Positions 1 through 10,740 of a DNA stretch of 64,000 bases are shown here, one piece after another. Under the pieces are notes generated by a model. The model was not told the origin of the DNA. It saw nothing but the letters and a program-made list of their open reading frames with translations, and searched no databases. The stretch is taken from contig KB722764.1 in assembly GCA_000349905.1 (NCBI GenBank), positions 94,266 through 158,265 of the forward strand, given 5' to 3'. The DNA comes from Volvariella volvacea V23 (lineage: Eukaryota > Basidiomycota > Agaricomycetes > Agaricales > Pluteaceae). Each line of letters opens with the position of its first letter. Position 1 is the stretch's first letter. A program made the position numbers and the translations under genes.

Positions 1-3000
1 CCCGGTTGGCTCGCCATGCCTGGGAGGATAACGGCCTGGATACCCCAGAATCCTTCTTAGCCCATCTCATTGAATACCTCGGTAAAGGCTTCACCTTATC
101 CATCCTTAGCTATCCTCATTAAGAACGCTCCAGGACATGAACACGCTTATGTTCGTAATAGTGCCGCGGCATCCATTGCTGAAGGCGTCGAGATTTGGCC
201 GCAAACTGTTGAAAAGACTGTTTCTGCGTTGCAAGGTTACTATCGCGACAAGGTATGTCCTACGTTTGCTGACTACAGCCAAAACTAATTTTTCTTCAGG
301 CCAAGATTCTTGCACCGGAATTTGACGAATACGTAAGTATAGATACCTCGATGCTTCCATCATCTGAGCTTCCCCCTAGGGAATGGTGATTGCACAAAGC
401 GTTGACCGAGCAGATCCATGGCCAGCACGGGTTGCAACAGCCAAGGCATTCGAACTTGTTGCTCCATTCTTTGTTGAGACTCAACTCGAGCCCTTCTTTT
501 CCTTCTTAATCAAAGACGAAGCACTTGGTGACCGTGTTGCGGAAGTCCGCCGTGGCATGCTAACAGCTGGAAACACGATCATTGATCTCCACGGTGCAAA
601 ACGACTTGCAGAATTGATTTCGACATTCGAGAAGCACCTCTCCGCTACTACTCCCGCCACAGAAACTGGAGATCATATAAAGGAAGCAGTTGTTATCCTC
701 TTCGGTCGTGTCGCACGCCATCTTGATGCATCAGATCCCAGAATCCCTGCCATTGTAGATCGTTTGGTGGATGCCCTCCGAACGCCAGCAGAGCAGGTTC
801 AAATCGCAGTCTCCGATTGTTTGTCGCCCCTAATCCCCTTAATGAAGAAGCAAGTTGGTGCTCTCGTGGACAAACTGTTGGACGAGCTATTCCACTCTCC
901 CAAGTATGCTGTCAGACGTGGTGCGGCCTATGGTTTAGCAGGCGTAGTGAATGGAACGGGTATTGGGGGCGTCAAAGAGTATAACATCATGTCTAGGCTA
1001 CGAGCGGCAACAGAAGAGAAGAAGCAGTACGAGCCTCGTCAAGGTGTTATGTTTGCCTTCGAAACCCTGTCAAGCACCCTGGGCCGATTGTTTGAGCCAT
1101 ATATCACATACGTCCTACCTCTCCTCCTTAATTGCTTTGGTGATGCTACTACGGACGTTCGCGAAGCCACGCAGGATGCGGCAAGAGTGCTAATGGGTAA
1201 TATGTCTGGGTACGGTGTAAAGCTTATCCTGCCAACACTACTGGAAGGTTTGGATGAGAAGCAGTGGAGAACGAAGAAAGGGTCCATCGAATTATTGGGG
1301 ATGATGGCGTATTGCTCACCGAGACAGCTTTCTCTTTCGCTACCTATTGTCATCCCTAGATTAACTGGGGTATTGACCGATTCTCATGCACAGGTCAAAG
1401 CTGCAGCAAACAAGAGTTTGAAGCAGTTTGGTGAAGTCATTAGCAATCCCGAAATCCAGACTCTAGTTCCTGTACTGCTCAAGGCTCTTGTTGATCCAGC
1501 GAAAACAAACAATGCCCTAACGTCCCTCCTGAAGACATCCTTTATGCACTACATTGATCACTCTTCTCTAGCGCTGGTATGTTACCAAATTCGCTCACTA
1601 TTGCAACAGTTGAAAACTGTCATTCCTTAGGTAATCCCTATTCTCGAGCGTGGTTTAAAGGAACGCGGTGCAGAGACAAAGAAAAAATCTGCCCAAATCG
1701 TCGGAAATCTGGCTTCTCTTACGGACTCGAAGGATTTCGTGCCGTACCTTTCTACGCTGTTGCCAATGGTACATCAGGTACTCGTCGATCCTGTTCCAGA
1801 AGCTCGAGCTACAGCAGCGAAGTCTCTTGGAACACTCGTCGAGCGCCTTGGAGAAGTACACTTCCCTGATCTCGTTCCCGGGTTGCTCAGAACGCTGAAG
1901 ACGGATACATCTGCGGTTGATAGGCAGGGTGCTGCCCAGGGCTTGAGTGAAGTCCTATCTGGGTTGGGAATGGAGCGTCTGGACGGTCTTATGCCAGACA
2001 TTATTGCAAATGCACAATCACCGCGCCCCACAGTCAGAGAAGGGTTCATGTCCTTGCTCGTCTTCTTACCCGCCACCTTTGGAACCAGATTCCAGCCACA
2101 CCTTCCTAAGATTATTCCTCCTATTCTCAATGGGCTTTCGGACACTGAAGAGTATGTTCGGGAGACGGCAATGCGCGCCGGTCGCATGGTTGTAACAAAC
2201 TATTCGAGTAAGGCCATCGACCTTCTCCTACCGGAGCTCGAGCAGGGTATGTTCGACCCGGGCTGGCGCATCAGAGTGAGTTCTGCTGTCCTTCTAGCAA
2301 ATACAATGCTCACGCTACACAGCAATCATCCATTACCCTCGTTGGAGAGCTTTTATTCAAAGTTTCTGGAATTTCAGGAAAGCCATCCGACTTGGAGGAG
2401 GAAGAAGTTGCAGAGGCCGCCGCTGCCGAGTCTTCCCGCAAAGCTCTTGGAGAGGTGCTTGGTATTGAGAGACGTGATCGCATTTTGGCTGCGCTGTACA
2501 TTGTGAGACAAGATGGTGTGGTGGTAGTTCGTCAATCGTCAATCCAAATCTGGAAAGCCTTGGTTAACAATACCCCACGAACTGGTAAGCCTGACCCTCA
2601 CTCGTTGGAACTCTAGACTTATACTGACCTATTTTGTAGTCCGCGAAATCCTACCTGCTATTATCAATCAAGTTGTCTCTCTGATCTCTGGAGAAGATTT
2701 CGAACAGCAAGAGGTATGCTCATTGCTCGCAGACCAATGCAGGCCCTGATTTCTTCTTTCTATCCAGACTGCTGCTCGCACAACGTCCGAGCTTTGTCGC
2801 AAGTTTGGAGAAAAGATGCTTGGCGAGATTGTTAACTTGCTCAAGTCTAAAGCTTCTTCATCAGACTCCAGAACCAGAGAAGGAGTGTGCCTTGTAATCG
2901 TCGAGATTATGTATGTCCACGCCACCGGATATGCCTAATACCGTCTAACCCTTGTCCAATAGGCAAAGCGCCACAGATGGACAACGAGAAGACTACGAAG

Positions 3001-4855
3001 ATGACATAATTGCTATGGTCCGAACTGCGCTCGTCGATGATGAGGCTAACGTACGTGCAGCAGCAGCCAAGGCATTCGATATCCTGCAAGAGCAATTGGG
3101 TCCCAAGGCAATTGACCAAACGATACCAACCTTGCTTGAAGCGCTTCGCCAACCAGGACAGGCCTCTGGTACCGCCTTGCAAGCCCTGCAAGAAGTTATG
3201 AGCGTAAGTGTTTTGCTTGCCCTTGTTGGGGAATCGCCATTGATTTCTCTTAGGTCCGAGCAACAACTGTCTTCCCTGTTCTCATCCCGACACTGACGGC
3301 ATACCCAATGAGCGTGTTCAATGCCCGCGCTCTTGCTTCCCTTGTCACTGTCGCGGGAAATGCATTGAGTCGACGGTTGACTGTCTTGCTTGGTGCATTG
3401 GTCAAGGTGGTTGAAGAGGACACGGATGAAGAACTATTATCCGCTGTAGACGAAGCCTTGCGGGCGTTACTCTCGTCGATAAATGATGCAGAAGGATTGA
3501 ACACGTTGATGATGATTCTCCTCGGATGGTAGGCATGATTTTGGCCTTGACGATTTAAAGTACTGACTCAAATGTAAACCAGGGCAAAGAGCGACACTCC
3601 CAAGCGCCGCGTCAGCGCCTACAAGTTCTTTGGCATTTTCTGCGAAGTGTCAGAGCTAGACTCTTCGCTGTACCGCATTGACTGGGTTCGACAACTTGTT
3701 TCGTCCTTTGGCGACTCCGAGGTTTCCGTGCACACCGCTGCTTGGAACACAATGGACCTCTTCGTCAAATCTCTGCCGAAAGACGAACTGGAACCGCTTG
3801 TCATCACGCTCCGTCGCAGTGTTGAGTCAACTGGACCGGCTAGGATCAACGTCCCTGGGTTCAGCCTACCGAAGGGTGTCGCACCGTTGGTTCCTATCAT
3901 CATTGCTGGTCTAACAACCGGAAGCTACGATCAACGAGAGCAGGCAGCATTCGCCATCGGCGACCTCGTCTATAGAACAGACGAGAACGCCATCAAGCCT
4001 TACGTTGTACCATTCACTGGTCCTCTCATCCGTGTCGCGACTCAAGCGACTAGCTACCCACCTGGTGTTAAAGTCGGAATCCTGAGTGCACTGACGTCGA
4101 TGCTGGAGAAGATCCCCGTATTTGTCAAGCCGTTCTTCCCTCAACTCCAGCGGACGTTTGTTAAAAGCGCTAGCGATCCTTCCAGCATACCAGTGCGGGA
4201 CAAGGCGGCTCATGCGTTGGGTGTCCTGATGAAGAACCAGCCGAGAGTTGATCCTGTAGTTACAGAGCTAATCACGGGTGTCAAGGCTAACGAAGATGCG
4301 ATTGCAAGTAGCTTGGTACGGGCGTTGGCGAAGGTGGTAAAGATGGGGTCTGCGAATGTTGGTGATAAAGCAAGGGAGTCGTGTGTCGAGCTTGTGGCGG
4401 ATGCGTTCCGTGAGGACCATGATGGTGAGTTGCTCTGGTCAAATTTTAGCACAGTTTTTCATTTGCTTGTTAGACTATTACGCCAAGGCAATTGGAGAGC
4501 TTGTAGCTGCCCTATCGTCCAGCCCAGAGTTGCTTAGACCTATCGTGAAGTACGTTTTGATACTCCAGCAACCATGGTGTGTTTCTAAAGTTTCACTTCC
4601 AGGAATTACCTCGTCGAAGGCACGCCGCCGTCAATGCTGTCTTCCCAAGTGATCTTCGCGGTCCTCGACACCCCAGAAGACGAAGAAGCCAGCGACGAGC
4701 CGAACCTCTTCCAGAAACTCTCCTTGCTTCGCCAAGTTGCCCAAAAGGTTCTCGCCAGCGCAGCAAGCGACCGCCCTGCTGTGTCGCGACCGGCCCGAGA
4801 GGCCCGAGATATCCTGAAAACTTTGAGCGATGACGCGCTTAAAGGCTTGTTCTGA
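1..4855 (+). CDS. GCN1: GCN1, eIF2-alpha kinase activator (5' end outside window)
   Basis: C-terminal part of the large HEAT-repeat protein that binds ribosomes and helps GCN2 sense uncharged tRNA. The exons I infer are 3-81, 134-252, 300-332, 380-1576, 1631-2275, 2323-2584, 2640-2713, 2768-2910, 2963-3203, 3254-3528, 3583-4424, 4474-4549 and 4603-4855. They keep one frame for 1,412 codons, with introns of about 47-60 bases. Family landmarks include EYVRETAMRAGRMVV, FDPGWRIRQSSI followed by GELLFKVSGISGK, and the C-terminal EPNLFQKLSLLRQVAQKVLASAASD. The EF3-like and RWD-binding HEAT array lies mainly in the 380-2275 exons. Family members are about 2,600 residues, so roughly the first 1,200 lie to the left. 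The frame is intact and nothing suggests a pseudogene. Confidence 0.96.
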
Positions 4856-5109
4856 TCGAGATTGTTGTAGCTACGCTCCTGTTGTGCTGTTTCTCCGTAT
4901 ATTGCTGTATATTCGTGTCTTCGTACCTGTTGAATGAAACGCTTCGCTTCGCTTTCTGTTCGCACGATTGGCGGTACGGCTTCACCGCGTAAACGAAACA
5001 CAGTTGCGGGAAATCCACGGAATAGAGATACATGTACAGGAGAAGTGGTCCGGCTACCGGAGCAGGGAAAGAGATAGCTTCTACACAATAACGGTGCAAA
5101 GTTCATTCC

Positions 5110-8100
5110 TTACATACTCTCCCTAGGGGAGATCTTCTCGTCGTCGTCGTGTGGCACGTGTCCACCTGCGGTCTTCTGGGCCAGCTCTGCAACTTTATCT
5201 TCACCGTCGAAGAGCCTATGGAAGTGTAAATCCCAACTTTGAGTATGGAATCCGGCAGTCTGAGAGGGCTGATGACTTACGCAGCGGTCTCTTCGAGGGA
5301 ACGCTAATGGGCGTTAGTTAACGCGAGGCAGGGACTGTAGGGAATGAATGAGGCTTACGTTCTTGGTTTCGACGACATAGAGGAAGACGAATACAGTTTC
5401 TAATGCTAGCCACGCGACGTAGACCAACTGCGGCAAAAGACGTCAGAGCCTGTTTGCACCAGTGAGAAGAAGCGGGGTTCTTACAAAGTATTTCCAGCCG
5501 ATTCTGTCAGTTGGAGTCGGGAGGAGAGCAATTTAGAGACCAAAGATCTGCGGTATGGGTGAACTGAAACGTACTTGTCCATCGCAATTGGGTTTACATA
5601 TCTGTGATGAGCTGTTAGCCTGAGTGCTCTCGGGTACGCAGGATGGGGTTAGTCTGAGAGGACTTACTGGTTGAAGATCAAGGAAAGCGAGATGGCAAAG
5701 TTGAACAGAGTAAACCCCTTGGCCCGAAGTCGATATGGCAGGATTTCAACCGTATACCTGGGGCACATTGCGATCAGATAGAAATGATTTGTACAGATGG
5801 GAATGCACGCACGAAACGATGAGTGGAGTATAGGCGAGCTAAATCACTGTCAGTACGTCGGATTGGCTATAATGTGGGACACTCACGTCGTCTGTGATTA
5901 CGCATTTTGATTGACGACGTTGACAAGACAGTGCGCCAAGTTAAGCTCCAGTACCCAGGTATTTGCCATAGGAAACTCACAGAAGCCATAATACAGGACT
6001 GAATATAAATCATCAGCAAACAGGGTGATACGACCTCGTCGTTAATTAGCTGCCGGGACACTCACAGATAGCGGCTACAGCAGCTCTTCCAGCGGCACTG
6101 ATCCCGTCAGATGCATATCTGAAACAGATCGATATCACGGTCCAAAACACCAGCATGCCTAAATAGAAGAGTGTTGGCGTCGATCATAAAGAACTGTGGT
6201 GTAAGAATCGAGGGGTGTGCTTACCGACTGTGGAGATGATGAACAGAGGCCGTCTCCCGACTCTCTCGCAGAGGAAACCGGCGATGATGGCGACGATGAG
6301 GTTGTAGATGTGTAGGACGCCGTTCTGAGGTTGTAGTTAGTGTTGAGCTTGGATGTGGGGGTGATGGGTACTTGCGAGGAGTAGCTGGGTTGTGGAGTTG
6401 GTGACTGGTAATTGTGGTTAGAGACCATGGAATAAGGCAGTGGGATGCAGGGAGCTTACTTCCAAGAGCACTGAACACCTTTCCGAGGTCTACACGCGTT
6501 GTCAGTCAGATGTTATTGTAATACCGTCGATAGACATGAACCCACAATATGATCTAGTCGCAAAGAACTCTATGAATCCCAGAATTAGCACCAGAGCAAA
6601 TCCATCACTCACACAAGGCCATTCCCAGACCACTGCGAGAAAAACCCGATAGCAAGGATGACCCTCATCCGCCTCCTGTTCCCAGGCGTCCTGAAGAGCG
6701 TCGTCCAGCCCACGTTGGCCGCGATTTCGCGGTCCAGCGCCAAGGCGGCTTTGATCTCCTCGTACTCGTACTGTACAAGGGGGTCAGACCTGTCGGTAGG
6801 AGTATGACGCCAGCACTGTCAGCAGCTGATGTGTAGGGAGGTTGGTGAGTCGAAGAGCTTACTTGTTCCCGCGAGCGTGGTAGTACGCCAGAATGTTAAG
6901 CGCTTTCTCGTCTCTACAATCTCATTCTAGTCAATAAACCGCAAATGAAGCGAAGAGGTGGGGATGTGGCTCACTTTCCCTTGCTCAACAGCCACCGCGG
7001 AGACTCGGGGACGAACCAGATCAGGAAGAGCTGCAGCACGGAGGGCACGCATTGGAGCGCGGAGGGGATGCGCCACGACCAGCCCGTTTGGAGCTGGAAC
7101 GTTCCGAATGTCTAGGGAATCAGGAGGTCGGAGGTCGAGGGATGTGCGGGTGGTGGAGGTGACGTACTGTCCATGCAGCGCTGATAAGAACAATTAATAA
7201 ATTGTTGCTTGTATTGGGCTGAGTGGGAAATTGAGACGTACATGATAGCACCTAGGTACCTGTTCAAGTGGGAATCAGACACCGTTCTCTCTCGAACAGC
7301 GCTAGCGTGCATTGGCATGGCTTACCAGAGTGTATTGTAAAGCGACGTCAACTGCGCCCTCTGCGTCGGGTACGCAACCTCCGAAACCAACAGCGGAGCG
7401 GCCAGATGCGCGAAATTGAGACCGAACCCGATAAGAAAGCTGTCCTCGCGAAATTATTCCAATCCAAGGCGCAGCACAAGTACAATTATTCGTGAGTATA
7501 TGAGCATAACCATGACCACAGCATCAGGGCCGATCGCTGGGCTGTGATAGCACTAAATCCAAAAAAGGACGTACCGGGCACCGATGAACATCCCGACGCT
7601 TCTGGAAAAGGCTTGGAGGAAGGAAGCCCCGATCATGATGGACGCTCCCAGGAGGATGGAGGTGCGGCGGCCAAGGCCGTCGCTAACGTAAGGCGCAAAG
7701 GGGAACGCGCTGAGGGAGCCAATTTGCTAAAGGGTGGGAGAGGGTGTGGGGTGAGGTGAGGTGAGGTGAAATAAGACGGGGAGGAGGAATTACCTGGATG
7801 GCATTTAGCAGCCCGAGCTGTGTGTGAAGAGCAGGCAGGGTGGTGAGGTGGGGTGTAGATAGATAAGCAGAATAGATTACCTGTCCACCGGAGGGTGTGT
7901 TGAAGTCCTTATTCCACTGTGGAAGGAGCTGTAACCCGTCTTTTGGAGGGGTGTGGGTCCTTACGTCAATGGATGGACCTGAAAGCACTCACTCATCATA
8001 CTTCCTGTAAGCGGTCGCATTAGAAGCACTGTAGAAAGAATTACCAACTCGGAAGCGCTCTCACCATCGTAACCGTTAGTTGAAGAGGTTATCAGCCTAG

Positions 8101-8320
8101 AAGATCGTCAACGTTATACCCCTGATGCTAATGAGTTAAGCATACAAAAGACAGATGCACAGGTTGAGCTGGATCAACCCTACGAAGGAACAATAATCAG
8201 CGGATGAGCGAATGTTGATAAGACCACAAACGCACGGGAATTCTTGTACCAAGGCCTAGGATCGACAAGGTGCGCAAATGCCGCGTTGCCAGACGAAACA
8301 GCGACTGCACCACCGCCCAT
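5110..8320 (-). CDS. MFS sugar transporter, lactose-permease/hexose-transporter type
   Basis: Twelve-helix major facilitator of the fungal sugar porter family in the plasma membrane. Splicing by phase gives a start at 8320 (MGGGAVAVSSGNAAFAHLVD). It then yields the family motifs GYDGSMMNGLQ, GRRTSILLGA (loop 2-3 GR-R), PESPRWLL, QWSGNGLVSYYL and ETKNRSLEETAALFDG, ending after HVPHDDDEKISPRESM. These match LAC12-like lactose permeases and related hexose transporters better than HXT-type carriers; the substrate cannot be read from sequence. The gene has well over ten introns and very small exons: 8 nt at 6546-6553, 12 nt at 7993-8004 and 18 nt at 7242-7259. Its 3' end faces the GCN1 3' end, with 254 bases between the stop codons. 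Confidence 0.93.
6546..6553 (-). other. 8-nt micro-exon of the sugar transporter
   Basis: Read on the minus strand, an acceptor CTAG precedes ATCATATT and a donor GTGGGT follows. Joined to the flanking exons it restores NGLVSYYLGKVF, the conserved stretch of lactose-permease-type transporters. Using the nearer upstream AG instead runs into a TAG stop, which argues for this very short exon. Confidence 0.75.
7993..8004 (-). other. 12-nt micro-exon of the sugar transporter
   Basis: On the minus strand, CAG precedes a 12-base exon and GTGAGT follows. It supplies the SMM residues, and parts of the flanking Gly and Asn codons, in GYDGSMMNGLQ, a strongly conserved segment near the first transmembrane helix of this family. 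Confidence 0.8.
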
Positions 8321-9457
8321 GTTGAGCTAAAGGCAAAGATACTGGGGAAAAGACCTCCTACACTCGATGCTTTATATACCCCACACACGCATATGTCTGT
8401 AGTGATTGATAAATCGAGTGGGACAAAAACCAAAAGCCTAAAACCGAGTTGGTAGATCCCGGACGAAGAAGCCCCTCGTGCGAGATGGCCCACACTCTTC
8501 CGAGCGTCTTGACCCTAATCTCGCAGCAGTAGATGTGTACGGGGCCCCGTAATGTCAACCTATTCTGGACATGAGCACGTTTGCAACCCGAGACAACCTC
8601 GCCAGGGGAGAGCAAATTTTGCGCAAGAACGTTGATGCACTGTCATGCTTCTGTCTGGGTGAAATCCGCAGTTGGAATGTGGAGGTGGGGTGCAGAGAAG
8701 GTGATTAGATGTGGTGGAATTTTGATGGTGTACGAGGAACCATCGATGAATGAGTCATGAGTTAATGTATTTAGGTTGCAAATTGTGAGGTATTGTCGCA
8801 TTTTCGGTGATTTCCAGTTGGGGCTCTGGTATGTTACTGGCTGTGATACACTTTGCGAAGATATCGAGGATCAAGTGAATATTCACCTGACGGGCCGGAG
8901 GGGGGCACGATATGCCGCAACATACATTTGGAGAAGACTCTGTTGATAGTCGCTTGCACGCATGCATGTTACGGCAAGTCAATATTGACAGAGCAGAATA
9001 GCCTCTCGATGATAGGCTTGATGTCATTCCAAAAAGTCTAGAGTCGGGGGCCTTCCTCCTGAGAGGCTTACACGCCTAGATCTAACCACGCCTGATTTAT
9101 TAGCTCACAGGACCGCAGTCTATCGGTGTTGGTAGCATGCATTCTCAGTTTCGCCGCTTGGCCGTCGATGCGATGCAGATTCCCAGCAGGTGGCTGATGA
9201 GATTTCTCCGCTATCCTGATGACGATGTCGTCGGCTCTTCCGCACACAGAGTCCGCAGACTCGTCGGTAGTTTACACCCGCGTTCCTGGCCGTCTGGTGG
9301 AATGAGGGCAAGCTGCAAGAGGCTGACCCATGAAACCCATAGACTGACAAACACGGGCAAACACGCACTCCCGGATTAGGTAAGGCCCTGGCTTGGCGCC
9401 TGTGGTTTGCGCTGACCGCCACAGACGCGGACGGACGGACGAGTGGAAAATCCCAAA
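8321..9457 (+). other. Divergent intergenic region, no gene seen
   Basis: About 1.1 kb between the starts of the minus-strand transporter and plus-strand CTK3, so it should contain both promoters. Short open frames exist on both strands, but none has a recognisable domain or a paired splice structure. I see no convincing repeat or RNA gene. Confidence 0.5.
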
Positions 9458-10464
9458 ATGGACCCGTTCGAGGTTCGAATGAACTTTCTGGCGTATCTCA
9501 AGAAGATGAATGCGTTTGTCCTTTTGTTTTGTTGTTTTCTGGGCTCCGAATTTGACTGAATCCAAGTTCCCAGCAGTCGATCCAAAAGGTCGTGAATTAT
9601 GCCGTCAAATACTTCCCGTCGTGCGGGGAGGATTTGTGGGATTGCATCGTCGAGTCTTGCCAGAAGGCATGTCCTTTTGTGCCTTTTCTCGAGTATGAGT
9701 CTGACTCCCAGCGACAGGGCACCATAAATACGCGGATTAACGTGCTCTACTTTCTCGACTCTCTGTGCGAAGCATGTCTCCTCGTCCGGACATACGCCAT
9801 GAAGGCCAACCAACAAGGCTCAAGCGGCAATCTATACGTCCAATACCTCTCCCGCGACATCTCCAAAATCGTCGAGTCCGTCGTGCCACCAGGCAGAGAA
9901 GGCCTTCCCAACCTGATCAGCACAAAACAAGTACGTCCACCCCACCCACTCTCCCCCCTTCCCTCATGCTCAACTGCACACAAGATACTCCAAAACTGGC
10001 GAACCAAACGGGTGATCGAGACCTCCAAACTCGACGACGCCCTCTCCATCCTCGACAGCCGCACCTCCCTCGCCCAAGCCCCCGACTCCTCTGCTCCCGC
10101 CTCCTCCTCGTCCAACAACCACGCGCACCACCACCACCACCGCTCCCTCGAGCGCCACGAAGTCCTCCGCCGGATCGAAGAAGACCGCGAGCGGCACAAA
10201 CGCCTGCGCGAGCGCCGCTGGGTCCAGCCCGTATCCTACAACAACCCTCTCTCGTCCTTCCAGCCCCCGCCGCTGGCATCCTTTCTGCCCCTGACGGACC
10301 CGGATCCGGCGGACGGACAGGGAGAGCTGCTGCCGATTGACATCGAGTTTGAGAACGAGTGGGAGACGACGAGCGATTGGAATGAGGACGACGATGAGGC
10401 GGCGTTGGAGGAGGCCGAGTTGTGTTTCCCGGCCGAGGGAGAGGGGCCTATGGATTTGTCGTGA
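9458..10464 (+). CDS. CTK3: CTD kinase I subunit gamma (CID-domain protein)
   Basis: Predicted 282-aa protein with exons 9458-9513, 9567-9666, 9718-9930 and 9985-10464. The N-terminus (MDPFEVRMNFLAYLKKMNA, then SQQSIQKVVNYAVKYF) is the CTD-interacting-type helical domain typical of Ctk3. Residues about 1-130 form that domain. The C-terminal third is His/Ser-rich around residue 180, then charged, and ends in an acidic tail. Ctk3 partners with Ctk1 and Ctk2 to phosphorylate Ser2 of the RNA polymerase II CTD during elongation. The intron at 9667-9717 begins with GC rather than GT: AAG is followed by GCATGT, and the reading GTINTRIN resumes after CAG. The gene converges on UTP20, with 276 bases between the stop codons. 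Confidence 0.92.
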
Positions 10465-10740
10465 CCAAGTGTGAGGTCTCTCCGACGTCGTCATCATCTA
10501 TTGCCTTCGTCCTTTTTCCTCTCTTTTCTTTTCTTGCTGTGCGATTGGTTGTACGATGAAGGAGATTGCATCGCAACTTGCTTCATGTTAGATATACTTA
10601 TGAGGGGTTTTGCCGGTCACTGTGCACAACAGTCAACTACAACGCTGTGAAATGCTTATTGTACAGTACTGCGTGTCGGCATGAATGCGTCATAGACTAC
10701 ATGGGTATGCAATAATATTAGAAAAATGTAAAGCTACTTT

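Noticed and set aside
82..109. A 28-base intron in GCN1 ending at the first AG
   Set aside because: Too short, and it loses the conserved junction; using the AG at 132-133 gives a 52-base intron and the expected EYLGHEHAYVR reading.
9462..9478. A GGTTCGAAT string that looks like a tRNA B-box
   Set aside because: It is inside the conserved first exon of CTK3 and there is no cloverleaf or A-box around it.
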